Positions 1-8,269 of a DNA stretch of 64,000 bases are shown here, one piece after another. Numbering within the stretch: the stretch's first letter is position 1; each line of letters begins with the position of its first letter. The translations under genes and the position numbers were made by a program. The stretch is from Palsa-1400 sp036501625 (GTDB lineage: Bacteria; Verrucomicrobiota; Verrucomicrobiia; Limisphaerales; Palsa-1400), in the NCBI GenBank assembly GCA_036501625.1, contig DASXZY010000077.1:48227-112226 (forward strand). Reading direction: 5' to 3'. The notes beneath the pieces are model-generated. The model worked only from the letters and a program-made list of their open reading frames with translations. It made no database searches and had not been told where the DNA came from.

Positions 1-337
1 GGTCATTACGGATTGGCTTCGAGTGTTCCTTTTCCGTTTGGGCCGCCTTGACGACAGCGACCGGCCGAACTTTAAGAAGACATCCCGAAATTAAAGGCTC
101 CTCATTCAGTATCAACACATCCAGAGGATCACCATCCGCGGCCAGCGTCTTGGGGATGAAACCAAAATTGAAAGGAAAGACCATCCCCGCCGGCAATGCC
201 TTGCTGAGCTGAAAAAAACCAGTTGCCGGGTCGTACGCATATTTTACGCGACTGCCCTTGGGTGTTTCCACCACCACATTCAGGCACTTGCGTTTTTTGT
301 CGAAAGGTTCCAGATAATCCACAGGCTTCTTTTTCAT
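1..337 (-). CDS. ppa: Inorganic pyrophosphatase, family I (3' end cut by window edge)
   Basis: Soluble Mg-dependent pyrophosphatase, hydrolysing the PPi released by biosynthesis. Reading the reverse strand from an ATG at 337 gives 112 residues without a stop up to the window edge. The conserved acidic signature DGDPLDVL is at about residues 68-75, with the expected KY and FNFGFIP elements before it. About 60 or more C-terminal residues lie outside the window. The N-terminus is short, as in compact bacterial enzymes. No strong Shine-Dalgarno sequence is visible. The family call is firm because of the DxDPxD metal-binding motif; activity cannot be judged from a partial gene. Confidence 0.9.
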   Translation of the reverse strand, partial: MKKKPVDYLEPFDKKRKCLNVVVETPKGSRVKYAYDPATGFFQLSKALPAGMVFPFNFGFIPKTLAADGDPLDVLILNEEPLISGCLLKVRPVAVVKAAQTEKEHSKPIRND

Positions 338-655
338 GGTATGCTAAACAATTGCACATTGCGGCAGAAACACCCGCCCGAATTTCAGATCGCACTTTAG
401 CCTGTCATTCCCAGTGGCATTGCAATCACCGCGCGCCAGCGCGGGTGCGGGAAAATCTCCGGGAATGCCTGGGGCCTCTTTAAGGGCGTCCCCGCGCATT
501 TTCGCCGGGGAATATTCCTAATATTGCAATAGATCGTTGGAGTGGAAGATTAGTCGCATGACAACATTGGGGCTTTGGAAAGCGGATTGCGCGCGGCGCG
601 GCAAATCCTGGGTCGCCACCTGACACTGTCGTCACGATCAAATCAAAACACGAAT
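338..655. other. Intergenic region, no gene seen
   Basis: About 320 bases between the divergent pyrophosphatase and udgX. It should contain both promoters, but I see no near-consensus -35/-10 pair. A short inverted repeat (CCCCG...CGGGG) lies near 490-515. Open frames here are short and resemble no family. Confidence 0.5.
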
Positions 656-1288
656 GTGAAAACGATAACGAACCCGGAGACAATTCCCGGCATCTCGAAA
701 CCGTACACGATTTCCAAACTGCAAGGCGCTGCCGCGCGCTGCCACGCCTGCCTGCTTTGGCAAAAAGGAACCCAGACCGTTTTCGGCAATGGGGCAGTTA
801 ACGCAAGCGTCGTGCTGGTTGGCGAGCAGCCTGGCAATGATGAAGATTTAGCCGGGAAACCTTTTGTTGGTCCAGCCGGCAAACTTCTGGATCGCGCTTT
901 GGCCGAGGCTGGCATCGAACGCGGCAAGGTCTATGTGACGAACGCAGTCAAACATTTCAAATGGGAGCCGCGAGGCAAGAGACGCATCCACAAAAAGCCA
1001 GGCGCTCGTGAAATCGCGGCGTGCCGGCCCTGGCTGGATGCGGAGTTGGAGGCGCTGAAACCCAAGGTTTTAGTCTGCCTGGGAGCGACCGCGGCGCAGT
1101 CTCTTTTGGGCAGAACTTTCAAGGTGAGCCAGCGTCACGGTGAATGGGTTGAATCGAATCTGGCAGATTACGTGATGGCAACCAACCATCCTTCCGCGAT
1201 TTTGCGCGCTCCAGACGAAGAGGCCCGCCATCAGATGATGGAAAACTTTGTGAACGATTTGAGAATCGCCGCGCGAGTTATTGTTTGA
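656..1288 (+). CDS. udgX: UdgX-type uracil-DNA glycosylase
   Basis: DNA repair enzyme of the uracil-DNA glycosylase superfamily. Family members excise uracil and become trapped as a covalent adduct through a histidine in an inserted loop. The features visible here are the GEQPG motif, an FVGPAG segment, the UdgX-specific loop GKRRIH followed by KKP, and a C-terminal HPSAI motif. Cysteines before the GEQPG motif and in the ACRPW segment fit the Fe-S ligands of family 4/5-like enzymes. The first in-frame ATG is absent; GTG at 656 leaves about 28 residues before the domain, while TTG at 575 would add a tail of no known similarity, so I prefer 656. The start remains uncertain, the family call does not. 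Confidence 0.92.
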   Translation: MKTITNPETIPGISKPYTISKLQGAAARCHACLLWQKGTQTVFGNGAVNASVVLVGEQPGNDEDLAGKPFVGPAGKLLDRALAEAGIERGKVYVTNAVKHFKWEPRGKRRIHKKPGAREIAACRPWLDAELEALKPKVLVCLGATAAQSLLGRTFKVSQRHGEWVESNLADYVMATNHPSAILRAPDEEARHQMMENFVNDLRIAARVIV

Positions 1289-1411
1289 CAGACAGGATTG
1301 GAACTCATTTTCCCTTTTGGCGCAGCAACACCATTGCATCACAGGCAAACAGGCGCACACGCGCCGCAACCATGAAATTTTTTGCCCGCCCCGTTGGCAA
1401 TCGCGAGCCAA

Positions 1412-1651
1412 TTAAGCCCGATGAGCGGCTCTGCCGCCTATGCGACCGCCTTTGCGCGCCGGAGCATGATTTTCCTTCCGGCCCCGGCCCGAGCCGCTCT
1501 TTTTTCCACCGTGGGTTGTTTTATTGACGGTTGCCCAAGCCCGGCGCTTTGCCTCCTTGGGCTTGACTCCGCGATGTTCGTAGCCTTCTTCAATGTGTTC
1601 GGCTTGGCGTTTTTGTTTGTCTGAGTAGCTTGATTTGTCGCCGCGAGGCAT
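1412..1651 (-). CDS. Small charged protein of the plasmid-stabilization-like family
   Basis: A 79-residue, very basic and glycine-rich protein beginning MPRGDKSSYSDKQ, with a central EEGYEHRGV segment and a GGKKSGSG stretch. I recognise this as the small protein often labelled plasmid stabilization protein in soil bacteria; its biochemical role is not established. The start at 1651 is chosen because an AAGGA ribosome binding site precedes it; an upstream ATG at 1678 would add nine unrelated residues. It stands alone between udgX and the efflux operon. Similar genes usually sit among stress genes, which fits the neighbourhood, but the sequence gives no direct function. Confidence 0.8.
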   Translation of the reverse strand: MPRGDKSSYSDKQKRQAEHIEEGYEHRGVKPKEAKRRAWATVNKTTHGGKKSGSGRGRKENHAPARKGGRIGGRAAHRA

Positions 1652-2102
1652 ATTGTTCCTTTTGTTTTGTTGTTCCAAACATCATGAGGGGGGCAACCAA
1701 TCCAATTCAACCAGGGTTCGCAATGGAACGAACAGGATCGCGCATCTTCGACACGCGTGTCTCCGATCAAAATAAAAAACGAGAGCTTTCATTCAAAAGC
1801 AAAAAAACTTTCAGCTTAATCCATGCCAGCAATGAATCGCCTCGAAATGGGCTGGCGGGCTGATTCTTGGCAATGGCTTTCCGCGCACATTGCAATGATT
1901 AACCATTGAAGTTTGCGGGATGCACTACGGGGGGGCGATTTCATAAGAGGGGAAAATATAACCCGCCGGGGGGCCGGGGCAACATGCTCCTCGGCATCGA
2001 GCGCTATTCCGAAATCTGGGTCATCTTGTGTCGGCGACGCATTTGTTTTTGCGTGAATAATGGGGCCGGCGTCGTCGCGGTAGAAGTAATTGAGCCGTTG
2101 CG
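1652..2102. other. Intergenic region, no gene seen
   Basis: About 450 bases between the small basic protein gene and the 3' end of the efflux operon. It contains a G-rich tract near 1929-1978. A minus-strand frame (1816-2115) is open but resembles nothing and overlaps the end of the outer membrane factor gene, so it is not annotated. Confidence 0.5.
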
Positions 2103-3743
2103 CTATTCGTTCCATCCTCCTCCGAGGGCCTTGTATAACGAAACCACATCGACGGCCACAGACTGGTCGGATTGAGCCAATTCGCTCTTGGCGGAAAAGA
2201 GGCTTCGCTGCGCGTCGAGCACTTCCAGATAACTGATCAGGCCGCGTTTATACTGGTCGGTGGCAATGCGCAACGCCTCCTGGTCCTGTTTGAACGCTTC
2301 GGCCAGTGAGAGCCGCCTGCTCTGTTCCGCGCCATAGGCCGCCAACGCGTCCTCCACCTCCTTCAAAGCCACCAGGATTGCGTTCCGATACTGATAAATG
2401 TCTTCCTGCTGGTTCGCCTGCTGAAGGCGGATATTCGATAGTATTCGACCCGCGTCAAAAACCCGCCACACCACAGTCGGGCTGGCCAGAAAATAACCGG
2501 ACTGACCCTGGAACAAGGTGTGGGCCGCTGTGGAATCGAGTCCGACGCTGGTCGTCAAGCCGAATTTTGGAAAGAGGTCCGCTTTTGCGCTTCCTATGAG
2601 CGCCGTCGCCGAAGCAATCTGCCGCTCAGACCGGCGAATGTCGGGCCGCCGGCGGATCAATGCGGAGGGCAAGCCGACCGGCACCTCTGGAGGAATTGGC
2701 GGCAGGGGCTTTTCCACTGCCAATTCCTCGCTCAGCGCGGTCGGATCTCGCGAAACCAGAATTGATATTTCGTGGATCATTTGGCGAACGTTCGCCTCAA
2801 GCGGCGGAATCGTCGCGGCAATGGTGGCCGCCTCGGCTGCCGCGCGTGTTGCGTCAAGCTTGCTTCGCAGCCCCGACTTCATCATGGATTGCGTCAGTCG
2901 AAGCGTCTCGTTCTGAGCTGACAAATTCTGGCGCGCCACGGCAAGCCGTTCCTGCGTGCCGCGAAGTTCCAGGTAATCCCTCGCCAATTCGGAAATCAAA
3001 CTGACCCTCACGTCGTGCAAACCTTCCACTGCCGCGGAAATGTCATACGCCGCAGCCTCCAGCCGTTTTCGAGTGCCGCCAAAAACATCCAATTCCCACG
3101 TCGAATCAAACCCCACCTGATACAAGCTCGTTGTGGCGCCCGGCAATCCGCCTTTGCCAAAGGGCGACACCTGATTTTCAAATGGGCTTGCGCCGGCTTG
3201 TGAGCTGCTCGCCGCACTGCTTGCTCCTCCGCTTCCCCCGCCTCCTCCCTGGCCTGGCGGGTCCGCATTGGCTGCCATTTTGGCTCGCGCGGACTTTCCA
3301 GGCGAAGTCCCGGAAGCGCCCCCGCTGCTCCCTCCTCCGCCTCCGCCGGCGCTGCCCAACGGCACGGTTACATTCTTGCTTCCTCGTGCCAACATGTAGC
3401 CCCCGTCAGCGTCAACATTCGGAAAGAGGTCCGCCGCGATAATGCTTCGTTGAAAACGCGCTTCGCGGACTCGGCTCGCCGCTATGAGAATGTTGTAATT
3501 CGTCTTTAGCGCTTCCGCGATAAGCCGGTCCAGCTCTGGGTCCCCAAACGAGCGCCACCAAGTGGCGATTGGTTCGTTTTGCACGGCTGGGCTTGGCTGG
3601 TCGTTTGTGCTCTTCGGCAGTTCTCCAAAGCTTTTCGGCGCCTCCACTTTCGGCCTCTCGTATTTCGGTCCCATCGTGCATCCGCCCGCCCACCCCAGGC
3701 TCATCACCGAAATCACGGCAAAAATGACGGCGCTCGTTTTCAT
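2103..3743 (-). CDS. Outer membrane efflux lipoprotein, NodT/TolC family
   Basis: Outer membrane channel of a tripartite efflux pump (RND/MFS outer membrane factor, NodT subfamily), 546 residues. The N-terminus is a signal peptide with a probable lipidation cysteine at residue 22 (AGGC), followed by GPKYERP, typical of these proteins. Two outer membrane efflux repeats follow; the RRPDIR motif typical of the family is present in the second half. Between residues about 129 and 185 there is a Gly/Ser/Ala-rich low-complexity insertion not usual in the family, probably a loop of the first repeat. The start at 3743 is chosen because its A overlaps the TAA of the upstream transporter gene (TAATG). 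It is the last gene of the efflux operon. Confidence 0.93.
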   Translation of the reverse strand: MKTSAVIFAVISVMSLGWAGGCTMGPKYERPKVEAPKSFGELPKSTNDQPSPAVQNEPIATWWRSFGDPELDRLIAEALKTNYNILIAASRVREARFQRSIIAADLFPNVDADGGYMLARGSKNVTVPLGSAGGGGGGSSGGASGTSPGKSARAKMAANADPPGQGGGGGSGGASSAASSSQAGASPFENQVSPFGKGGLPGATTSLYQVGFDSTWELDVFGGTRKRLEAAAYDISAAVEGLHDVRVSLISELARDYLELRGTQERLAVARQNLSAQNETLRLTQSMMKSGLRSKLDATRAAAEAATIAATIPPLEANVRQMIHEISILVSRDPTALSEELAVEKPLPPIPPEVPVGLPSALIRRRPDIRRSERQIASATALIGSAKADLFPKFGLTTSVGLDSTAAHTLFQGQSGYFLASPTVVWRVFDAGRILSNIRLQQANQQEDIYQYRNAILVALKEVEDALAAYGAEQSRRLSLAEAFKQDQEALRIATDQYKRGLISYLEVLDAQRSLFSAKSELAQSDQSVAVDVVSLYKALGGGWNE

Positions 3744-5335
3744 TATGCCCCGCCATGCGGCGCTTTGCCGATATCGATTCTTCGCAACATCGTCGAGACA
3801 AGCGCCGCTACGACACACCCGACAATGAGCACCTGGAAAACATCGAGATACGACAGCATTGCCGCCTGGCCCGCCATTTGTTGGCTTATTGTCGCCATCG
3901 CGCGCTGCATTGAGGTCACAGCTCCCGCTCCATGAGCCGAAAAAACCTGCATTAAATGATGCATCCGCTGGTGTAGTCCCGGCGCGGTTGCCGTCAGATG
4001 CGCCACAAGACGAACCTGATGCGCCTGGCTCCGCCGCGCCAGCAGCGTTGTCCCCATTGAGATGCCCACGCTTCCGCCAAGATTGCGCATCAAATTTATC
4101 AGCGCCGAAGCATTGTTCGATTTTCCCTCGGGAACATTGGAATAAGCCAGCGTCTGAATCGGCACGAATAAAAACGCAAATCCGACCCCTTGGAACATGC
4201 GATATCTGGCAATCGCTCCGAAGGACGCTTCCGTATCGAGATTAGTCATGCTGTAGAGCGCCAGCGCGCTCACGATAAAGCCTGTGAAGATCAAATATTT
4301 CGGCTGCGTCTTGCGTACCAGAAAACCGGCCATAGGCAGCAACGACATCAGCACCAAGCCTCCCGGCATCAAAATCAGGCCCGCCTTCGTGGCGTTGTAA
4401 GGGAGCAGTTGCTGGACAAATTGCGGCAGGAGTTGAGTGGTGCATTGAAGAATAAAAAGGGTTGTAAACATCATGAAATTGACGAACAAAAAACCCTTGT
4501 CGCGAAACATCGGCAAGTCAACGATAGGCTCCTTCGCGACCCAAAGCTCCCACACGACCAGGCACACAATGCTGACGGCGCTGACGACAGTAAAAATCGT
4601 AATGAACGTGCTCCCGAACCAATCGTCCTCCTGTCCTTTATCCAGCACCACTTGCAGGCAACCCAAGCCGAGCGCCACCAGGGCAAAGCCCGCATAATCC
4701 ACCCGAACTCCGCCCCGCGTCGCTTTCTGATGTTCTTTCTCCGCCGACGGTGAGTCTTCGACAAGAATGTAAGTCAGAATGAGCGATGCAATCCCTACCG
4801 GAATGTTGATGAAGAAAATCCAGCGCCACGAATACTGATCGGTGATCCAGCCGCCCAGCGCAGGTCCAATGGCAGGCGCGACCACCACCGCGACGCCATA
4901 AAGCGCAAACGCCAGCCCGCGCGTCTTTGCCGGGAAGGTGTCCGTCAGAATGGCTTGCTCCGAAGGCGCGAGCCCCCCGCCGCCCACTCCTTGCAACACC
5001 CGGCATGTCAATAAGAAGCCAAGACTGGGCGCGATGCCGCAAAAAAATGAACTAATCGTAAAAAGCGCCACACAGCTCATGTAAAATCGTTTTCGCCCAA
5101 TGACCGAGGACAACCAGCCGCTGATTGGCACCACGATCGCGTTGCTGACCAGGTAGCTGGTTAACACCCATGTTGATTCGCTTTGGTCCGCCGCTACGCT
5201 GCCGGCAATGTGCCGCAACGCGACATTGGCAATCGAGGTGTCCATCACCTCCATAAATGTCGCCATTGAAACCGTGACCGCCACCAGCCAAGGGTTCGTC
5301 TTTTTGCGCGGGTGTTTTCCTTTTTCGTCCGCCAT
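3743..5335 (-). CDS. emrB: EmrB/QacA-type MFS drug transporter (DHA2, 14 TM)
   Basis: Inner membrane proton-driven multidrug exporter of the major facilitator superfamily, DHA2 family, 530 residues, the usual length for a 14-helix member. Recognisable elements are the early TSIANVAL segment, the CRVLQGVGGGG motif of TM4 and the GPALGGWI motif C of TM5 followed by SWRWIFFINIP. It sits between its adaptor and its outer membrane factor, 12 bases after the adaptor gene and with a 1-base overlap to the next one, so the three subunits are almost certainly co-translated. Substrates cannot be told from sequence; EmrB relatives export hydrophobic uncouplers and antibiotics. Confidence 0.94.
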   Translation of the reverse strand: MADEKGKHPRKKTNPWLVAVTVSMATFMEVMDTSIANVALRHIAGSVAADQSESTWVLTSYLVSNAIVVPISGWLSSVIGRKRFYMSCVALFTISSFFCGIAPSLGFLLTCRVLQGVGGGGLAPSEQAILTDTFPAKTRGLAFALYGVAVVVAPAIGPALGGWITDQYSWRWIFFINIPVGIASLILTYILVEDSPSAEKEHQKATRGGVRVDYAGFALVALGLGCLQVVLDKGQEDDWFGSTFITIFTVVSAVSIVCLVVWELWVAKEPIVDLPMFRDKGFLFVNFMMFTTLFILQCTTQLLPQFVQQLLPYNATKAGLILMPGGLVLMSLLPMAGFLVRKTQPKYLIFTGFIVSALALYSMTNLDTEASFGAIARYRMFQGVGFAFLFVPIQTLAYSNVPEGKSNNASALINLMRNLGGSVGISMGTTLLARRSQAHQVRLVAHLTATAPGLHQRMHHLMQVFSAHGAGAVTSMQRAMATISQQMAGQAAMLSYLDVFQVLIVGCVVAALVSTMLRRIDIGKAPHGGA

Positions 5336-5347
5336 AAAAAATGCCCT

Positions 5348-6640
5348 TCAACGAATCCGCACCCTTGGCACAACTGAGAGTCCCGGCGAAATTAGTTCCG
5401 TATCGTTGGTATTTGGTCCGATATCAAACACCAGTTTGACTGGCACTCGTTGCACAATTTTGACAAAATTGCCCGTCGCATTTTCAGGCGGCAAAATGCC
5501 GAAACGCGCGCCGGATCCCGCTTGGATCGAGTCCACGTGCCCGTGCAGCTTCAAATTGGGAAAAGCGTCCACCTTTAATTGAACCTCGTCACCCGGTCGC
5601 ATGTAAGTAAGCTGAGTCTCCTTGAAATTTGCCGTCACCCAAACGTAGGGCGAGACAATCATAAACATCGTCTGGCTCACCTGCGCGAAATTACCCGCTT
5701 CTACCGTCCGTTCCGTAATTCGCCCATCGCAAGGCGCGTGAATCTTGCAATATCCAAGGCTGACCTGCGCCCGTTTTAAACTGGCCATCGCTGTTCCAAC
5801 ATCAGCCTCGGCTGATTTTTCCGCCGCGATGGACGTCTTTACATTGGCCTCTGCCGATGCCTTCCGCGCTTCAGCCTGATGGAGTTGAGCTTCGGCATTT
5901 TTCTCGGCAGTGGCGGCGTTGTCCAATTGCTGCCGCGAGCGCGCCGCCTCGTCAACCTCTTGATAACGCCGCAAATCGCGCTTCGCGTTGTCCAACGAGA
6001 CTTGTGCCGAATCGAGTTGTGCCGCGGCTTCGGCAACAGCCGCCTTTGCCGATTCGATTTGGGTCAGCGTCTGGGCCACTCGCGTCCGTGATGCGTCGAG
6101 TTGTGCTTGCGCTTGTTCTGAGGCCGCCTGGTAATCCGCCGGGTCCAATTCCACGAGCAGATCCCCTTTATGAACATACCAGTTGTCATCGAAATGGAGG
6201 GCCTGGACAGGCGCTGAGACTTGTGGCGCAATCTGCACAACGTGTCCATCCACGTACGCATCATCGGTCCAGACAAAATGCCGCACATAAAGCCAGACGA
6301 TGATTGCGCCAACAACAAAGACCGTCAGAATTACGATAGCCGAAATTATGAATGCCGGCCGTTTGTAAACCGGCGGCTTCTTTCGTTTGCCTTCCTCGCT
6401 TTTTTCTTTTCCTGGCTTTTCGTCGCTGCCTCCCCGGTCTGAGTCGGTATCATCCGCGGACTGTTCGCGCTCGTCGTCCTGGGATTCCTCCTTTTCGGAA
6501 TCCCGTCGCTCGCGGTGGGCTTTCCTGTTTTCCTCCGCGGTTTCTTTCGATTCGTCTTTTTCCTCGGCTTGCTCTGACTCAGGAGAATTCGTCTTGCCCT
6601 TGCCGGGCCTCTGTCCGTCTCCCTCCCCCGATTCATTCAT
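5348..6640 (-). CDS. emrA: EmrA/HlyD-type membrane fusion protein with long charged N-terminus
   Basis: Periplasmic adaptor of the MFS efflux pump, 430 residues from the ATG at 6640, which has an AGGAA site seven bases upstream. Residues 1-90 are an unusually long, almost purely charged cytoplasmic tail rich in Glu, Lys, Asp and Ser. A single TM helix lies at about 95-118, then the WTDDAYVDGHVV motif that opens EmrA barrel/lipoyl domains, an Ala/Gln-rich coiled-coil hairpin at about 175-310 and the closing beta-barrel. Ordinary EmrA proteins have a short cytoplasmic tail of some 20 residues, so the charged region is a lineage-specific addition of unknown role. First gene of the three-gene operon. 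Confidence 0.92.
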   Translation of the reverse strand: MNESGEGDGQRPGKGKTNSPESEQAEEKDESKETAEENRKAHRERRDSEKEESQDDEREQSADDTDSDRGGSDEKPGKEKSEEGKRKKPPVYKRPAFIISAIVILTVFVVGAIIVWLYVRHFVWTDDAYVDGHVVQIAPQVSAPVQALHFDDNWYVHKGDLLVELDPADYQAASEQAQAQLDASRTRVAQTLTQIESAKAAVAEAAAQLDSAQVSLDNAKRDLRRYQEVDEAARSRQQLDNAATAEKNAEAQLHQAEARKASAEANVKTSIAAEKSAEADVGTAMASLKRAQVSLGYCKIHAPCDGRITERTVEAGNFAQVSQTMFMIVSPYVWVTANFKETQLTYMRPGDEVQLKVDAFPNLKLHGHVDSIQAGSGARFGILPPENATGNFVKIVQRVPVKLVFDIGPNTNDTELISPGLSVVPRVRIR

Positions 6641-6754
6641 AAATTCCTGTGGGCGCGAATCATTTGAAATCAGGCCGGTAATCGGCTTTTGCGATTGACG
6701 CCGGAGGTCCGCCCAAAACCGCTGGAACAATGCATCGGCGCGGGTTGGAACTTG

Positions 6755-7327
6755 TCATGCCGCCGCATGAACTCCCTCGGCCACTTCCTCAATCAGCTTG
6801 CGATTGAACGCCGGCAGGTCGTCCGGCTTGCGGCTGGTCACCAGGCCGTTATCCACAATCACTTCCCTGTCCTCCCAAGTGGCGCCGGCGTTTTTCAAGT
6901 CGGATTGAATCGATTCGTAGGAGGTCATTCTTCTTCCCTTGACGACCCCCGCATCAATCAATGTCCATGGGCCGTGACAAATCGCGCCGACCGGCTTTCG
7001 TTCCTGGAAAAAAGAACGGACAAATTCGAGGGCCTTCTTGTTCCGGCGGAGATGGTCTGGATTCATGACGCCGCCGGGCAGAAGCAAAGCGTCGAATTCA
7101 CGCGGATTCGCAGCGTCAAGAGGAATATCCACAGGAATCTCCTTGCCCCAATCCGTGAATTTCCAGGCTTTGACCTTTCCTTTCTCGGGGGAAATGACTT
7201 TCGTTTGCGCGCCCGCCTCGTCCAACGCCTTGCGCGGCGATGTCAATTCATCTTCTTCGAATCCGTTGGCCACAAGGATGGCAATCTTTTTTCCCTTCAA
7301 GTCGCGATTTTCAGTTTTCTCATTCAT
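6755..7327 (-). CDS. DJ-1/PfpI family protein (glyoxalase/protease-like)
   Basis: Class I glutamine amidotransferase-like protein of the PfpI type, 190 residues. The nucleophile elbow AICHGPW places Cys117 and His118, and the NGFEEDE segment near residue 21 carries the conserved acidic residue that activates this cysteine. PfpI relatives have been described as stress-induced proteases, deglycases or glyoxalase III; sequence does not choose between these. It lies directly upstream of the efflux operon on the same strand with about 115 bases between, and next to other small stress-type genes, which supports a role in protein or metabolite damage control. Confidence 0.92.
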   Translation of the reverse strand: MNEKTENRDLKGKKIAILVANGFEEDELTSPRKALDEAGAQTKVISPEKGKVKAWKFTDWGKEIPVDIPLDAANPREFDALLLPGGVMNPDHLRRNKKALEFVRSFFQERKPVGAICHGPWTLIDAGVVKGRRMTSYESIQSDLKNAGATWEDREVIVDNGLVTSRKPDDLPAFNRKLIEEVAEGVHAAA

Positions 7328-7442
7328 AGGTTGGCATTTCGATGGTTTTTAATGGACAGACTGTTTGTGAGCCGCCTCCTGGACGAAAGTTTCCAGTGGC
7401 CGCCGGCCAGCAGTTGGCTCGGCTTGTCTGTGGAACGGGCGC

Positions 7443-7739
7443 TCATCTTTCTTCCCGATGGAACACTTTGCGAAGTTCGTTTTTGGCCCGCGTAAGAGCG
7501 CCTTTCTGCTTTTGGGAAAGGCCCGAACCAGCGCGGTTGATGTAGAAATTAAGCATGGACATCGCCGATTGATACGGGCCGCTCTTGCGCCGCCGACTCG
7601 TTTCCGCTGAATGTTTCAAAGAAACCGCAATGCGATGAGGATCGGCTGACTTGAAGACATTTTTCTCCAAGTCCATGGCGTTGCTGTGACGGGTGACCTC
7701 CCCCGACCAGCGTTTTTTGGATGTGCGTTGCCTGGTCAT
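7443..7739 (-). CDS. DUF3175 family small protein
   Basis: A 98-residue basic protein matching my recollection of DUF3175: a KKRWSGEVT segment at the N-terminus, a middle DLEKNVFKS...PHRIAVSLKHSAE region, RRRKSGPYQSAMSML and a C-terminal ALTRAKNELRK helix. No enzymatic motif is visible and the function is unknown; relatives occur in soil Proteobacteria and Acidobacteria. The start codon at 7739 overlaps the stop of the small gene at 7736-7888 by four bases (ATGA), so the two are translationally coupled. Confidence 0.88.
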   Translation of the reverse strand: MTRQRTSKKRWSGEVTRHSNAMDLEKNVFKSADPHRIAVSLKHSAETSRRRKSGPYQSAMSMLNFYINRAGSGLSQKQKGALTRAKNELRKVFHREER

Positions 7740-7888
7740 CCTTTTCGTTTAAAAAATTGCACCGCGCGTTCATGCTTCTTGGCAGAGACAAGAGAATCAA
7801 AGGTGCCGAGGTTTCTGCGCTTCTGCGTGGTTGGATTGCGCTTGCGCGAATAAAGGCGATATCCGCCTGATTTCAGTTTCCTAATCAT
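7736..7888 (-). CDS. Small basic protein, 50 residues
   Basis: A 50-codon gene (ATG at 7888, TGA at 7736) starting MIRKLKSGGYRLYSRK, followed by RNPTTQKRRNLGTF and ending VQFFKRKG. Proteins with this pattern (a GxYRLYSRK start and a KRRNLGTF core) recur as tiny hypothetical proteins in many soil bacteria. They probably form a small beta-rich nucleic-acid-binding fold, but that is inference. It is below usual gene-finder length limits. The ATGA overlap with the DUF3175 gene and the recognisable sequence support it as a real gene. Confidence 0.82.
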   Translation of the reverse strand: MIRKLKSGGYRLYSRKRNPTTQKRRNLGTFDSLVSAKKHERAVQFFKRKG

Positions 7889-8170
7889 GTCTCACCGCTT
7901 TTTGGACACTGAGGTGCCAATGAAGACCAGCGGATTGCGTGCCACCATTTCTACTTCACGCAGTGGTGGTGGGACGCACGCGAGATTCGTGCATTTTGCC
8001 ATAACGCTATTGCAAAAAGTCAAATTAAGGGAGCGAAGTTTGATTGCCGGCCACAGTCCCAAATCTTCGGCGGCCGAGTTGAAAAGTGGCAGCATGCGTG
8101 CGAGTTTTAGAGACGAGTGCCGCGAACTGACAGGACCGCTCATGGATCAAAGCAATCCGCGAGGAAATTT
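7889..8170. other. Intergenic region with divergent promoters expected
   Basis: About 280 bases between the divergent small-gene pair and the DUF362 gene. Open frames on both strands are short and unlike any family. No near-consensus promoter was found. Confidence 0.4.
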
Positions 8171-8269
8171 ATGGCTGAGCCGAGAAATGATTTAGGCGAA
8201 AATAACACGGCAAACAATGTTGCGGGAGAAGGTCACAAACTCACTTCCGCCGCGGGGGGAACATTATGA
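8171..8269 (+). CDS. Candidate 32-residue micro-ORF coupled to the DUF362 gene
   Basis: ATG at 8171 is preceded by a strong GAGGAAATTT ribosome binding site. The frame runs 32 codons and its TGA (8267-8269) overlaps the ATG of the DUF362 gene (8266) as ATGA, a standard coupling arrangement. The product is polar, Asn/Gly-rich, and ends GHKLTSAAGGTL. I recognise no family; the last residues vaguely resemble the amino end of catalases, which is too short to mean anything. It could be a genuine small protein or a leader whose translation loads ribosomes onto the next gene. Confidence 0.5.
   Translation: MAEPRNDLGENNTANNVAGEGHKLTSAAGGTL

Noticed and set aside
1816..2115. Minus-strand 99-codon frame after the outer membrane factor gene
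   Set aside because: Unrelated to any family, overlaps the end of a well-supported gene and has no proper ribosome site.
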